Counted from the stretch's first letter, positions 36,501 to 45,800 are shown. The stretch is 64,000 nucleotides of DNA from Lytechinus pictus (GCF_037042905.1 NC_087247.1:59729920-59793919), one strand, 5' to 3'. Numbers and translations: made by a program. The notes: a model not told the origin generated them from the letters alone.

Positions 36501-39500
36501 CGTCATTTGGGGTTGTGTATAAAACATATGGGGGAAGTGGTGGAGGGGTGAAGGAAGAGGCAATTTTGACATTTCAAGATTTTGCTTTTCTTCAAAAGAT
36601 CATAATAAGATTAGAGCTGAATACATTGTATATCTTAGAGTCTTCTTTCTAGGAAAGGGGGGATGGAATTATCCCCAAGCACTGTCATTTTGCCCCTCTC
36701 CCTAACCCTCTCTGTCATTTTCCCCACACAGCCGCGAGCCAATGTACGAAGGTGTACTCTAGTGGGCGCCCTTCCCTATGAACAAAACTGAGCATTTCAA
36801 AAAATCCCCAAAGTGTCCAGTCTTCCCCTCATAGTGTCTTTGGTATTATCATTATTATACTTGTTGTTATCGTTATCGTCATTATCTTTACTGTAATGTT
36901 TATATTTGAATGTCTAGCTAAATATCAAAATTACAAATAACTTTATTGTACATTATTTATTTTTTTATCTTCTCCAGGCAGGAGATCGCTCCTTAGCTAA
37001 TGTAAGTATCGCATCATGATATATTGCTATTGTTACCTTTTAGCTCATCCGGCCCGAAGGGCCAAATGAGCTTGTGGTGTGGCGTCCGTCGTCTGTCGTC
37101 CGTCCACAATTTCAAAATGCTACTTCTTCGCCATTTCAAGTCCGATTTCAATTCTGTTTGCTTTATATGATAGCACTAGGTGGGGGATTCAAAACTTCTA
37201 CACAGAATTTTGAAATTCATTAAATATGCTAATTTATGCACATTTTTCAAAATTCACAAAAAATGCTTCTTCTTTATTTGTTGACCGATTTTGAATTTTT
37301 TGCTTCCATCTGGTAGAGCTTCATGAGGTTCAACAAACTTCTACACAGAATTTTGAAATTTTGACCAGAACAATTTCTATGCTAATTTATGCGAAATTAA
37401 TTCATGTATATTTTTAAAAATTCACATAAAATGCTTCTTCTTTATTTGTTGACCGATTTTAATTTTTTTTCTTCCATCTGGTAGAGCTTAATAAGGTTCA
37501 CCAAACTTCTACACAGAATTTTGAAACTTTGACTAGAACAATTTTTATGCTAATTATGCAAAATTAATTTATTCATATTTTTAAAAATTCACATAAAATG
37601 CTTTTTCTTCTTTAATTGTTGACCGATTTTGATTTTTTTTCCTTCAATCTGGTAGAACTTCATGAGGTTCACCAAACTTTTACACAGAATTTTGAAATTT
37701 TCAGTAGAAAATTATTTATGCGAAATTTATTCATAAATCACAGAAAATGCCTCTTCTTTATTTGTTGACAGATTTTGATTTTTTTTCTTCCATCTAGTAG
37801 AGCTACATGAGGTTCACCAAACTTGTACACAAAATTTTTAAATTTTGTCTGGAAAATTATTTATGCCAATTTATGCAAAATTTATTCATAAATCACAAAA
37901 AATGTTTTTTCTTCTTCATTTGTTGATCAATTTCAATTTTGTTTGCTTTATATGATAGCTCGAGGTGGTGATACAAAATTTCAACACAGAATTTTGAAAT
38001 TCATTAAATATGCTAATTTATTCATATATTTTCAAAACTCACAAAAATTACTTATTTATTTGTTGATTGATTTTGATTATTTTTGTTCCATCTGAGAGCT
38101 ACATGAGGTTCACCAAAGTTCTACACAGAGTTAAGAAATTTTGACTAGAAAGTTATTTATGCTTAATTTATATGAAATTTATTCATAGATCACAAAAAAT
38201 GCTTCTATATCATTTCTTCATCAATTTCAATTCTATATCCTCAATTTATGTCACCAATATAATTCACTACAGTGTCAACTTGGCTTAAAATTCGTTGCTA
38301 GATGCCGGATGAGCTCCACATCATTGATGTGCTAGTTTAGATTCAGATAGATTAGAAATCCGCAAGTATTCGTTTTTGTGTTATTTCTAATGACTAACAA
38401 ATCAGTATGCTCGGTCACACAGTAAGTGTAAACCACACATTTAAGGAATGTATGTAGAAACATTCAGTAAATATGAAGGCTACTTTAGATACAACTCATT
38501 GAATGACTGGACTCGTAATAGTGATTCTGATGCCTGCATTGCTTCCAGTAGTATTGCTATTAGGAATTACATTGAGTATAATATATGAACAAATTTGTCT
38601 TCTATTTTTTATTGATTTTAATAACCCCACGGCTATACATTGTACTGGTGTTCCGATATCTAATGAAATTAATAATTGGATACCATGAAATTGACTTCAG
38701 ATGAAAGAGTGATTAGTCCGGCAGCCCAGGAGATTTATTCAACCAAAAGCCGGACAAGCAAATGACCCCATGGCTGGATGGCATGGACCCTGAAGTTTAC
38801 AAAAATGCATTGCTGCCGGGTTCTATTCGTGGTCTTCCCTCCAAAATGACGTAATATATGACGTCACTACAAAATGGCCCTATTTCACCATTTTTTAGAC
38901 ATTCTACACATAGCATGAAGTTAAGGGGGAATATTCATCTCCATTATGTCTCTGCTGATAAATAAATGATTTCAGCAAAGATTGATTGCCCACTGGGCAG
39001 TCTATAGGCTTCGTTTTCAGCCTATATGAACCTATACCATGTATGACTGCATTATTGTAGTAGAGTCGGAAATGGGAGTTCCTTTGCACCATCATAATAT
39101 ATTTTTCACTCAACGTTTTTGTATTTGCCTGAAGTGTCTAGTTAATGAATCTTGATGTCCCCTTTGCAAAATCGTGTCCAACGGGGATATCAATTTTGAA
39201 CCCCATTGGACACGATTTTGCAAAGGGAACATCAAGATTCATTAACTAGACACTTCAGGCAAATACAAAAACGTTGAGTGAAAAATATTTTGATGGTACA
39301 CAGGAACCCCCTCATCCGACTCGACTACAACGATGCAGTCATACATGGTATAGGTTTGTTGTTGAAAACTAGGCTGAAAATGTAGCCTATAGACTGCCCA
39401 GTGGGCAATAAATTGGATTGGATTGGTGGTGATTTTTTACCTGATTGCTAAGAAAGCATGAATGCTTGTAAGCAAGCAACCAGAGGACCGACGGCTTAAG

Positions 39501-42500
39501 GTCCTCTCCGAAGGACCTGGTACTGAGGATTAATGCCTTACCAAAGGGCATTAGCACACCAAGTGGGAATCGAACCCGGGTCACCGGAATACGAGTCCCC
39601 CGCTCTACCGACTGAGCTATCGCGCCTCCTAATCTAAATCTTTGCTGAAATCATTTATTTATCAGCAGAGACATAATGAAGATGAAAATATGTTGTTTGG
39701 AAGATTTAATATCATGCAAAATGCAGGAAACATCAATAAAGTAGGCATATCGTTCGCACACCTCAGCTATATGGTAAAAATAGACAAAAAACGCACAATT
39801 TCTATGTGCGGATCATATTGAAAAGGGGGCTGAAATCACAGTCTATAATGTCATTTCCAATTACTGGCATATATTTTCCAAAAGTAGAGAGATAGATGGA
39901 GAGAATGATATTGTGCTTGAGAGGAAATATATCAAATAAAGTACACTAAAAAAGAAAATAAATTTTTGAATCGATTTTCGACAATTTTTGAAGCAAGAAA
40001 TCTCCCAAACTAATGATATGCAAATTTCATTACGTAATTTGCATATGTAAACAATAATATCTGTTCGTGAAATTTTGCATATCTCTTGTGCACTATTGGA
40101 ACAATATATTTTGAAAGTTTCATACAAAACAAGCATTGTTTGGCTGAGATATTCCCCCTTGACTTCATGCTACGTGTAGAATGTCTAAAAATTGTGAAAT
40201 AGGGCCATTTTGTAGTGACGTCATATATTACGTCATTTCGGAGGGAAGACCACGGATAGAACCCGGCAGCAATGCATTTTGGTAAACTTCAGGGTCCATG
40301 CCATCCAGCTATGGGGTCATTTGCTTGTCCGGCTTTCGGTTGAATAAACCTCCTGGGCCGCCGGACTAGATACCTCTTCTATTGATTTTATACCAGGTTG
40401 TAGCTCATGAAATCAGCCATAGTTGGACTGGTAATCTGGTAACAAACTGCAGCTGGGAACACTTTTGGTTGAATGAAGGATTTACTGTCTTTGTAGAGAG
40501 GAAGATTCTTGGACGAATGAACAGTGAGAAACATCGTCAGTTTGCATTCATCGGAGGCTGGAAGGAGCTCTACAATTCAGTGAGTCTGAATATCAACTTC
40601 TTTAAAATACATATTTTCATTACAATCTGTTTCTCTTTTTCCAAAAAATTAGTTGGAGCATGGTTACTTATTTGGTATAACATTTTTTCTTCAAAATTCT
40701 CTTTGATGCCATCTATGATGACTTGACCCATTTTTCTATGTGTAAAAAATCTGTAGTCAACAAGATGACCTACTACTCTTTGACATGTCTCACTTCATCA
40801 AATCATTAACTTATTTTTTTTTATATAGGTTTCAAAATATGGTGAAGAGCACAAGTTCACACAGTTGCTTCCATCTCTGGAGGGTGGTATTGATCCAGAT
40901 GATGCATTCTCAAGTGTTCCTTATGAGAAGGGATCATGTTTCTTATTTTATCTTGAAACTCTGGTTGGAATAAATGGTATGTCTTGCTGTTTCTTCTTAC
41001 TGCATGAAAATATTTGTAAATTGTATTTTTGGGGGGGTAAATTTGAAAGTAACCAAAATGGTTTCATTGATCTATGATCAATATTTGCCTCGATTTTGAT
41101 TGTTAATTCATTTGAAAAAAAAAAAATTTGAATTATGTAATTTATGTAAATAATTAATATCCACATGTTTTATGTCCCTTTGTGAAATTGTATAAGACTT
41201 GAAAAGGTGTATGTAAGTGCTTATCTGAAATCTAAAACTGGTGATTCACTTTTCCTTTAAAAGATAGCTGGTCCTATTTCTGGAATTCATTACAAGTCTG
41301 TTGTGAAACTCAAAGAAGCATAGGTGTATAGTGAAAAATGATATGTTATTTGTTTTAACCACAGAGTTTGAGGGATATTTGAAAGCCTACATTGATAAAT
41401 TCAAGTACAGAAGTCTCACTACTCAAGATTGGAAGGATTTTTTTCTTGAATACTTCCATGAAAAGGTGAGTCTCATCATCATTGATTTCATTATTGTATT
41501 TTCTGCAAAATGAAATATAGGCCTACTTTTCCCTTCATTATCAAAGTAGCTGAATCTTATCAAATAGCAGATTTCATTTTGATAATCATAATCCATATTT
41601 ACAGAGTTTAATGAGAAATAAAAGATAACATGGTCAGGATAATCATGAAAGTCTGGCCATTTTACAAATAATTTGTCAAGAGTCACATCATCAGTGATAA
41701 AGAGCAAGCATGTGTTCATTAGTTTGAAAGAAGTGATACAATGTGCATGTAATTTTGTTAACACCCCCCCCCCCAAAAAAAATATATTAATGCATGTATA
41801 AGGTTTTATATACACAATACAATAGAATATCTATTTTATTGTTGATATACTTTCTAAAAGGCAGCAGCTGGTGTCTTTGATTGCGTAGAATGGGATAAAT
41901 GGTTCTTTGCACCTGGTATGCCACCTATTAAACCAAAGTAAGTTAAATCTAAATAAAATCTCTCCTTGGTAGGGTTTAAAATAAAAAACATATTTTGGAT
42001 TAAAGAGCTCATTTAAAAAAAAATCAATGTCATTTAGAATCTGTGAAACCATTATGTTTTCAATAAGCTACCGGTAAGTGGTTTTGCCAGTCATATATTT
42101 TTTTGCAATGCAAATGACAGTTGAACTGAAGGAATATAGCATAAAAGTTATGCCCACTTTTCACAAGATGATTAAGAGACTAGATTAGTTTTTGCCATGA
42201 ATAATGTGAGATGAAATAATCCTCATTTTTTAAATCTGATTATATTTGATTTTTTTTTCCTATCATATCTGTATTCAAACACTTTCCTTCATGAAGACTT
42301 GCTAGAATTTCATCAGTATAATGAGTAATTGGTCTTTCTGTTTCTTAGATTATTTTGAAATTACTGACATCACATTCATGATCAAAGAAGAAAATCAAAG
42401 TACTTTCTTCCCCTAATTGTTATTTAAGTAAACATTTCAATTCACTTTAATCAAAAGTTAGCCAAACACCACATAAATTAATTGACAATTTGATTAATGA

Positions 42501-45141
42501 TTTCAGTTGCCCATTTTGTAGATATGATGTAAGGAAACTTACTACTGTTATTTCATGGTGATTCATTAACCCTTCATAAGTTTTCCATTTACTTTTATAC
42601 AGATATGATACTTGTCTGGTGGATCATTGTACAGAATTGTGTGAAAAATGGAGTCAGGTAAGTCAATTGCTATAAACAGGTAACAGTTAACTGTGAACTT
42701 TTATAATACCTTTCCACCAAGGATGATGGGTGGATTTCTTTGGGAGTTTTCCTCTATCTGTAAGTACAGAATTATGAACAAGATATCTGAATAGATTAAT
42801 AGATTTCCTTGACCTCCATGCTAGGCCCAGCATGGGTGATCCACAAGCTAGATAGACATAGGGGTCGTGAGGTCAATTGTTCAAGGTCATAGATCATAGG
42901 TAGATGCAACTATGTGGGAATATACTTTGAATACATCTTGCGAGAAAATAATGGGTTGAATTTAACCATGGTATTAGGTTCTGATGTTGGGCTTACAATC
43001 TAATGAGATTTGTGGTTATGGGGTCAAAGGTCACAGGAGATTATATCCATAGAAATGGGTCTTTCCTGTGGTGACTTTAAAACAATGACTTTAAAAAAGG
43101 TGTTTGATGATAAAACTGCTACTTGGTTCATGTTTGCAAATGGGGAAAAAAGTGATCTCATTAGATCTTTGCATTACACTGAAAAACATTTAAGTGTGAT
43201 AACTATTTTTACAAATAAGAAATCCTGATGATTCAAACTAAATATGTGTTTTATCTCACATCTGGAAGGGATATAGAAGGGATATTCTGCATTGCCAAGA
43301 AACTTCTTTGTTAGTACCAATTGCATTTTTTTTTCACACACAAAAAATCACATGATATAATTGTTTACAATTGATTTGGAAGAAGAGTTACCAGTCCCAT
43401 TTAAAATCACATCATTTTTATTTATTGTTTGTTGACAGGTTGGTGAAAGTAACTTTGAAAAGTCTACTGGTGACCTTGAGTCAATGTCTCCATCTCAGAA
43501 AATAGAGTTTCTGGCACAGTTGTTGCTGAAGGTAAGATCCTTTTAAAAGTTGAATGATCACATCCCATTGTTGGTCACAGTGACAGTTACATGTATCTAT
43601 CCATCCATCCATTATTTTAACCTGACAATGTGAGGGACACATCAACTATTTTACTAGCCAACTGAATTAACATAATTTTGAGGTTTTAATTTTTTTTGTA
43701 CGTTTTTATGAGGTGAAAAATATTTTACTGCAGTATATTGTATTTGAAGTTAATTCCATTACCACTGAGGTAAAGCTCTATTTTCATTTTGATAGCATCT
43801 TAAAAAAAAAGAACTCCCCCAATTTTACAGCATACATTAATTCTCTAACATACTGTTTGTTTCCTTTTCTATTTTTATAGAAGCCATTAACCTACAATCT
43901 TATCCAAGAAATGCAAGGAATTTATGACATGGACAAGTATACCAATGCCGAAATTCGTTTCAGGTATGTTTTTTATCTTATGAAAAGTTTTGTTTCAGCC
44001 ATTGTCATATTAATGTGAAAGATATCGTCTACTTTTCTGTCACTGATGTGTGTGTGGGAGAATTGAAATATCAAATTTTGAAGGCCCCCTAAATGGATTC
44101 CAAACCATGGCGAACTCTTAAATCTGGTATTCTTTGTGTCCTGTACAATTGCTATGAAACATTAAAACTCAAAGAGGCTTATTTTCAATCATACAGTATA
44201 CTTATGAGAGTAGGTATGGCTATCTTAAAGTGTCACTCATATTTGTTATTTTGTAAATTTCAGGTAATGTATTTTGTGTCATATTTTATTTTAATATTGA
44301 GGTGGTTGAGATTGAGAATAAAGGCTGGTGATGAGTCTGCTATTGATAGTGCTCTTAAGATGGCAACAGAGGCTGGTCGCATGAAGTTCACTCGTGTCCT
44401 GTTCAGGTAAGCTCTCAGCAGCTTTCTTTTACAGAGAAATCTACAATTAAAAATACAAAGCTGCAAGCTGCACCTGCTGCTTGAAACATCATTCCACCAA
44501 TCCTCATCTTATTGCTGAACAAGCTGCAATGAAAATCATAGAAGTACAAATTGAAGAGAAAAATATTTTGGCCCAAATCACAGAAGAGGTTTAAACCCCA
44601 TACATGTTTGAATACCTATATACATGATTTTATAAAGTGTTTGTGGACACTGACTTAAATCCAATTACATATTGCGTTAGATGTCCACATGGGCATTGTA
44701 TGCCTATTTTAGTGCACTGAAATAAACCAGAAGAGGCTTTCAAGCCACAACAGTATCTTTTGTGAATTTCTTTCTTTCTTTTTCCCCTCCCTCCCTCCCT
44801 CCTTTTTGAGGGAGGATGTGGGTGAGACATTTGCAACTTATGCATACATGTACATGTGTTAATATTCATGTATATGGTAGTGAAATACTACATATAGTTG
44901 GTTACATTATTCTTATTTCAAATATAATATTGTTATAACGATGCATTCAATTTTGTTTTATAAGAAATAAAATTGTAGTAAATTGCTTGATTATGTTTTC
45001 TATGTGTTTGGTTTCATTCATAGGGACTTGTATGCATTCCCATCTGCACGTCAAAAGGCAGTTGATACATTCCTGGCAGAAAGACACAACATGCATCCGA
45101 TTAGTGCAAAAACTGTTGCCAAGGATCTGGAGCTAGAATGA
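18368..45141 (+). CDS. LTA4H: Leukotriene A4 hydrolase (M1 zinc aminopeptidase), 17 exons, complete
   Basis: Joins 18368-18526, 29640-29782, 30168-30288, 31345-31413, 31939-32096, 32378-32450, 33322-33462, 36978-37001, 40397-40579, 40829-40976, 41365-41465, 41861-41937, 42603-42657, 43439-43531, 43881-43963, 44302-44406 and 45024-45141. All introns are GT-AG, and the 1,851 nt give 616 residues plus stop (human 611). The family hydrolyses the epoxide LTA4 to LTB4 and trims N-terminal residues from tripeptides, in the cytosol. Visible features: substrate-carboxylate SQCQ (138-141), GGMEN exopeptidase motif (273-277), zinc site HEISH (300-304) with Glu323, Asp381 (human Asp375), Tyr389 (human Tyr383), and Arg569/Lys571 (human Arg563/Lys565). 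Phe384 replaces human Tyr378. The start has AAAATGG context. A paralogous aminopeptidase B is less likely given the match over all exons. Confidence 0.95.
18780..18794 (+). repeat. LINE target site duplication, left
   Basis: ATGTTTTGTTTGTCT, identical to 25744-25758 just after the poly(A) tail. This fixes both ends of the LINE. Confidence 0.9.
18998..19825 (+). CDS. LINE ORF1 protein (coiled coil, RRM, C-terminal domain)
   Basis: 275 residues, uninterrupted. A Ser/Asp-rich N-terminus (1-28) is followed by heptad-like coiled coil (about 30-112), then an RRM-type fold starting at [12 protein letters not shown] (114-125) and continuing through [17 protein letters not shown], and a basic C-terminal domain with [15 protein letters not shown]. 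This is the order seen in L1/Tx1 ORF1 proteins, RNA-binding chaperones that trimerise and coat the element RNA. The start is the first ATG after the ~200 nt leader. It is intact, so expression is possible. Confidence 0.85.
   Translation: MASPLEKDAPDAFPSQESSSGTDSSNSVHGKLDKITSMLECVITRLDTMESKFQHMEVEFSTTKQKVGDIENGLEYAMNEIEEIKSQKREFGEEKLRKIDKIEERCNDMESRMKRNNLVFWGIPEGAEDSFDGCADFISDIITNFMKLENGDAIEIERAHRSPTGKKAKSQIEASSTPPRPIHVAFLRFRDRERVLKSAASSLKEKRMKGKQIFITDDVARSVRDDRKKLLPVKRKLREQGFFAIIPFNVPAYVLFKTEEGLFRKVFVTDIDKYK
20044..21833 (+). pseudogene. LINE ORF2, endonuclease and start of RT (5' part)
   Basis: 596 codons up to the foldback insertion. The endonuclease carries [32 protein letters not shown] and RTDHSAV. 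A lysine-rich linker follows, then RT fingers [12 protein letters not shown] and [19 protein letters not shown]. The reading frame runs into the insertion at codon 597 and soon meets a stop (21847-21849). Confidence 0.88.
21834..23548. mobile_element. 1.7 kb palindromic (foldback) element inside LINE ORF2
   Basis: Terminal inverted repeats start TAGGAGTGGGCTATAAATGG (left) and end ATGTATAGCCCACTCCTA (right). The arms stay nearly identical for ~600 bp (for example GGCCAAAATCCAAAATGG and its complement), with a loop of ~0.45 kb around 22459-22900. It is flanked by ATACTAT at 21827-21833 and 23549-23555. ORFs in the arms are mirror copies of non-coding sequence. No transposase is present and the superfamily is not assigned. 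Confidence 0.85.
23549..25542 (+). pseudogene. LINE ORF2, RT palm to CCHC domain (3' part)
   Basis: Continuation of ORF2 after the foldback, in the same reading frame once one copy of the 7 bp duplication is removed. It has RT palm [25 protein letters not shown] and the catalytic [10 protein letters not shown], the thumb, an in-frame TAA at 24607-24609, then the same frame to 25542. A C-terminal zinc-knuckle-like CSFC...H...C motif ([17 protein letters not shown], then [10 protein letters not shown]) is present, as in L1-type ORF2. Confidence 0.88.
25744..25758 (+). repeat. LINE target site duplication, right
   Basis: The second copy of the 15 bp duplication, directly after a run of 14 A. 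Perfect identity suggests a fairly recent insertion. Confidence 0.9.
25760..27460. other. LTA4H intron 1, no feature seen
   Basis: AT-rich intronic DNA with only short chance ORFs. No RNA gene, strong repeat or conserved coding block is recognised. Confidence 0.5.
27470..28078 (+). mobile_element. L2-like LINE, 3' fragment
   Basis: [20 protein letters not shown] is the conserved C-terminal segment of L2-type ORF2 proteins. Downstream frames are broken. The 3' UTR ends GCGCTATACAAAT with an ATT trinucleotide tail, a signature of L2-like elements. It lies in LTA4H intron 1, same orientation as the gene. Confidence 0.75.
28080..29180. other. LTA4H intron 1, G-rich and low-complexity patches only
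   Basis: Includes purine-rich low complexity (28130-28160), repeated TTTCGGGGGCT-like motifs (28400-28460), a TG microsatellite (28577-28592) and a CGCCCCCG-rich stretch (28930-29025). No gene is supported. Confidence 0.4.
29181..29255. repeat. AT-only palindrome in intron 1
   Basis: ATTAAAATATTGATTTTAAA with TAATTA pairs with its exact complement across a short AT loop. It could extrude as a cruciform. It lies ~385 bp before exon 2. Confidence 0.7.
29640..29782 (+). CDS. LTA4H: LTA4H exon 2
   Basis: Residues 54 to the first two bases of codon 101. Starts [13 protein letters not shown] after a TCTAG acceptor, aligning with the LDT strand of the human N-terminal domain. The donor is AA|GTAAAT. 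Its last ~18 bases are duplicated at 12755. Confidence 0.88.
30168..30288 (+). CDS. LTA4H: LTA4H exon 3
   Basis: Residues 101-141. Starts [14 protein letters not shown] and ends PYLYSQCQ, whose last Gln corresponds to human Gln136 lining the active site. Phase 0 donor GTAAGA. The first ~45 bases have a degraded copy at 13156-13200. Confidence 0.9.
30979..31140. mobile_element. 162 bp foldback MITE in intron 3
   Basis: Ends AGTCTCCAGGGGCCCGTTGC and GCAACGGCCCCTGGAGACT; the pairing continues through AGAAAGAGTTGCG/GCAACTCTTTCT. It is too short to code. One extra C breaks an otherwise near-perfect stem. Confidence 0.75.
31345..31413 (+). CDS. LTA4H: LTA4H exon 4
   Basis: Residues 142-164, [20 protein letters not shown], a highly conserved segment. 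Phase 0 at both ends. Confidence 0.92.
31939..32096 (+). CDS. LTA4H: LTA4H exon 5
   Basis: Residues 165 to the first two bases of codon 217, ending [14 protein letters not shown] at the end of the N-terminal domain. Acceptor TTTTTGTAG, donor GTAAAC. Confidence 0.92.
32378..32450 (+). CDS. LTA4H: LTA4H exon 6
   Basis: Residues 217-241, [20 protein letters not shown] then EFSE, the start of the catalytic domain. Phase 0 donor GTATGA. Confidence 0.92.
32806..33060 (-). mobile_element. L2/CR1-like LINE fragment in intron 6
   Basis: The minus-strand frame contains [20 protein letters not shown] and a following ILRELH, the decayed equivalent of the LQRVQNxAARL...LHWLPV segment at the C-terminus of L2-type ORF2. 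It is short and antisense to LTA4H. Confidence 0.6.
33322..33462 (+). CDS. LTA4H: LTA4H exon 7 (GGMEN motif)
   Basis: Residues 242-288. Contains [10 protein letters not shown] and [10 protein letters not shown]. Glu276 is the equivalent of human Glu271, needed for both the peptidase and epoxide hydrolase reactions. Confidence 0.95.
35178..35240 (+). repeat. tRNA-like (A-box/B-box) segment
   Basis: TAGCTCAGTTGATAAGGC resembles a tRNA A-box region, and GGGTTCAGGCCC 44 nt later a B-box. The cloverleaf is incomplete, so it is better read as the head of a tRNA-derived SINE or a decayed tRNA. It is preceded by a 28 bp tandem duplication (GTGTAAAGTCTATGGGAAAT). Confidence 0.45.
35245..35925 (+). 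repeat. ~340 bp tandem duplication
   Basis: Two adjacent copies (35245-35584 and 35585-35925) share the T-rich start, ACATTTCACAAATGG/ACATTCCACAAATGG, CATTTCCCTCTTTTCAAGAG and the hairpin plus CTAG end. Confidence 0.75.
35930..36400. other. LTA4H intron 7, no feature seen
   Basis: AT-rich intronic sequence without recognisable gene or repeat structure. Confidence 0.4.
36405..36841. mobile_element. 437 bp TIR element in intron 7
   Basis: Ends AAAGACACTACAAGGGGAAG and CTTCCCCTCATAGTGTCTTT, inverted copies with two mismatches, continuing ACTGGACA/TGTCCAGT. Non-coding interior. It sits ~135 bp upstream of the 24 nt exon 8. Confidence 0.7.
36978..37001 (+). CDS. LTA4H: LTA4H exon 8 (24 nt microexon)
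   Basis: Encodes AGDRSLAN, residues 289-296, between acceptor TCTCCAG and donor GTAAGT. It is needed to join PTLL to VVAHE in the family alignment (human AGDKSLSN) and keeps the frame. Confidence 0.9.
37040..38335 (+). mobile_element. Helitron/Helentron-like element with tandem core, copy B
   Basis: Same family as 4106-5703, here on the plus strand in LTA4H intron 8. It starts TTAGCTCATCCGGCCCGAAG, has a CGTCCGTCGTC microsatellite near 37085-37105, tandem units of ~155 bp, the subterminal repeat GCCGGATGAGCT, the hairpin CACATCATTGATGTG and CTAG at 38332-38335. It starts 38 nt after exon 8. Confidence 0.65.
38714..40368. mobile_element. 1.65 kb palindromic element with nested SINE
   Basis: Terminal repeats TAGTCCGGCAGCCCAGGAG (left) and CTCCTGGGCCGCCGGACTA (right, one extra C) pair and continue for ~215 bp (for example GACGTCACTACAAAATGGCC and its complement near 40200). 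A second pairing block runs 38930-39190 against 39200-39410 and 39640-39690. The right arm carries a SINE (39410-39635) and ~460 bp not present on the left. The right end is only 28 bp from exon 9, so the exon 9 splice acceptor abuts the element. Confidence 0.75.
39410..39635 (-). mobile_element. tRNA-derived SINE
   Basis: On the minus strand the head reads GGCGCGATAGCTCAGTCGG then TAGAGC, with B-box GGGTTCGATTCCC, a tRNA-like promoter. A non-tRNA body follows (hairpin GGTCCTTCGGAGAGGACC) and the tail is TTGGA-type pentamers on the plus strand (CCAAT on minus), as in LINE-mobilised SINEs. It interrupts the right arm of the palindrome between GTGGGCAAT and TCTTTGCTGAAATC. Confidence 0.75.
40397..40579 (+). 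CDS. LTA4H: LTA4H exon 9 (zinc site)
   Basis: Residues 297-357. Holds HEISH (zinc ligands His300 and His304, general base Glu301) and the third ligand Glu323 in WLNEG, 19 residues downstream as in all M1 peptidases. Confidence 0.97.
40829..40976 (+). CDS. LTA4H: LTA4H exon 10 (Phe at human Tyr378 position)
   Basis: Residues 358 to the first base of codon 407. Contains [15 protein letters not shown]: Asp381 and Tyr389 match human Asp375 and Tyr383, while Phe384 (codon TTC) stands at Tyr378. Confidence 0.93.
41365..41465 (+). CDS. LTA4H: LTA4H exon 11
   Basis: Residues 407-440, [20 protein letters not shown] then DWKDFF, end of the catalytic domain. Donor GTGAGT. Confidence 0.92.
41861..41937 (+). 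CDS. LTA4H: LTA4H exon 12
   Basis: Residues 441 to the first two bases of codon 466. [17 protein letters not shown] is the linker into the C-terminal helical domain. Confidence 0.9.
42603..42657 (+). CDS. LTA4H: LTA4H exon 13
   Basis: Residues 466-484, [18 protein letters not shown], the first helix of the C-terminal domain. Acceptor ATACAG, donor GTAAGT. Confidence 0.85.
42658..43438 (+). other. LTA4H intron 13, no feature seen
   Basis: Intronic AT-rich DNA. The ORF at 43010-43228 has no recognisable domain and no splice support. Confidence 0.4.
43439..43531 (+). CDS. LTA4H: LTA4H exon 14
   Basis: Residues 485-515, with [20 protein letters not shown] matching the human LKDLSSHQLNEFLAQ helix. 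Phase 0 both ends. Confidence 0.9.
43881..43963 (+). CDS. LTA4H: LTA4H exon 15
   Basis: Residues 516 to the first two bases of codon 543, ending NAEIRFR, the conserved N-x-E-I-R-F-R-W stretch completed by exon 16. Confidence 0.9.
44302..44406 (+). CDS. LTA4H: LTA4H exon 16 (carboxylate-binding Arg/Lys)
   Basis: Residues 543 to the first two bases of codon 578. GRMKF contains Arg569 and Lys571, equivalent to human Arg563 and Lys565, which bind the substrate carboxylate. The acceptor ATTGAG lacks a strong pyrimidine tract, but the frame and homology fix the junction. Confidence 0.92.
45024..45141 (+). CDS. LTA4H: LTA4H exon 17 and stop
   Basis: Residues 578-616 followed by TGA at 45139-45141. 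[18 protein letters not shown] matches the human C-terminus (MHPVTAMLVGKDLKVD). Confidence 0.93.
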
Positions 45142-45620
45142 TTGCCATTATCTTTGAGCTTCCATAACTGTCAACACAAATTTCTTTCTTTTTTATTCAT
45201 GAATCTATTTCTGTCATTGAATTCAGATGAAAATGAAATGTTATAAATTTCACAGGATTTAGAAATTATTATACTCAGGATACTGAAGCTATTTTCATGT
45301 TATCATACATGTTTATGGACAGGAATGTTTGGATTTTACCAAAGTCTTTATTGTGTATAAACTCTTGGAATGCAGTTTGCTTTAAGCATTTATAATTTCT
45401 GAAATGTCATTGCAACTGCTCCAATTGTACTTTGTGTCATTAATTTTGGGATAATGTAATGCTTGAAAAAGGAGTTATTTCTTTTTTAAATCAACAATTA
45501 CTATTATAAATCCTTTTTTTCTAACTTACAAATCTGTGATAGATTTTTAGCCATTTTGTGTAATACCAAAATAGTCTACCAACACAACAATAAAAATAAT
45601 TTTTTCAATGCCGAAAAGGA
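45142..45620 (+). other. LTA4H: Probable LTA4H 3' UTR
   Basis: AT-rich sequence after the stop codon with no coding capacity, up to an AATAAA at 45589-45594 that is the first good polyadenylation signal followed by a T-rich stretch. Confidence 0.5.
45589..45594 (+). terminator. LTA4H: Candidate LTA4H polyadenylation signal
   Basis: AATAAA, ~450 nt after the stop codon, followed within 20 nt by a T run. No transcript data are available to confirm cleavage here. Confidence 0.45.
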
Positions 45621-45800
45621 AGCCCAAATTTGGGTCTATTTACATTGTGGACTAAACATTATTCCAACTACACCTTGAGCTTATAGTCTTCATTGTGTCT
45701 TGTTGACAGACCAGTTGGTACATTACCAGTTTGTAAACTGGTAGACTTTCGTCACGTAAGACAAGGTAGAATTAGATGAAAATTAAATAGCCTCACTGTG

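Noticed and set aside
39550..39635. Stand-alone functional tRNA gene (Thr-like, CGU)
   Set aside because: Anticodon stem and acceptor 3' side do not pair well and the sequence continues into a SINE body with a pentamer tail.
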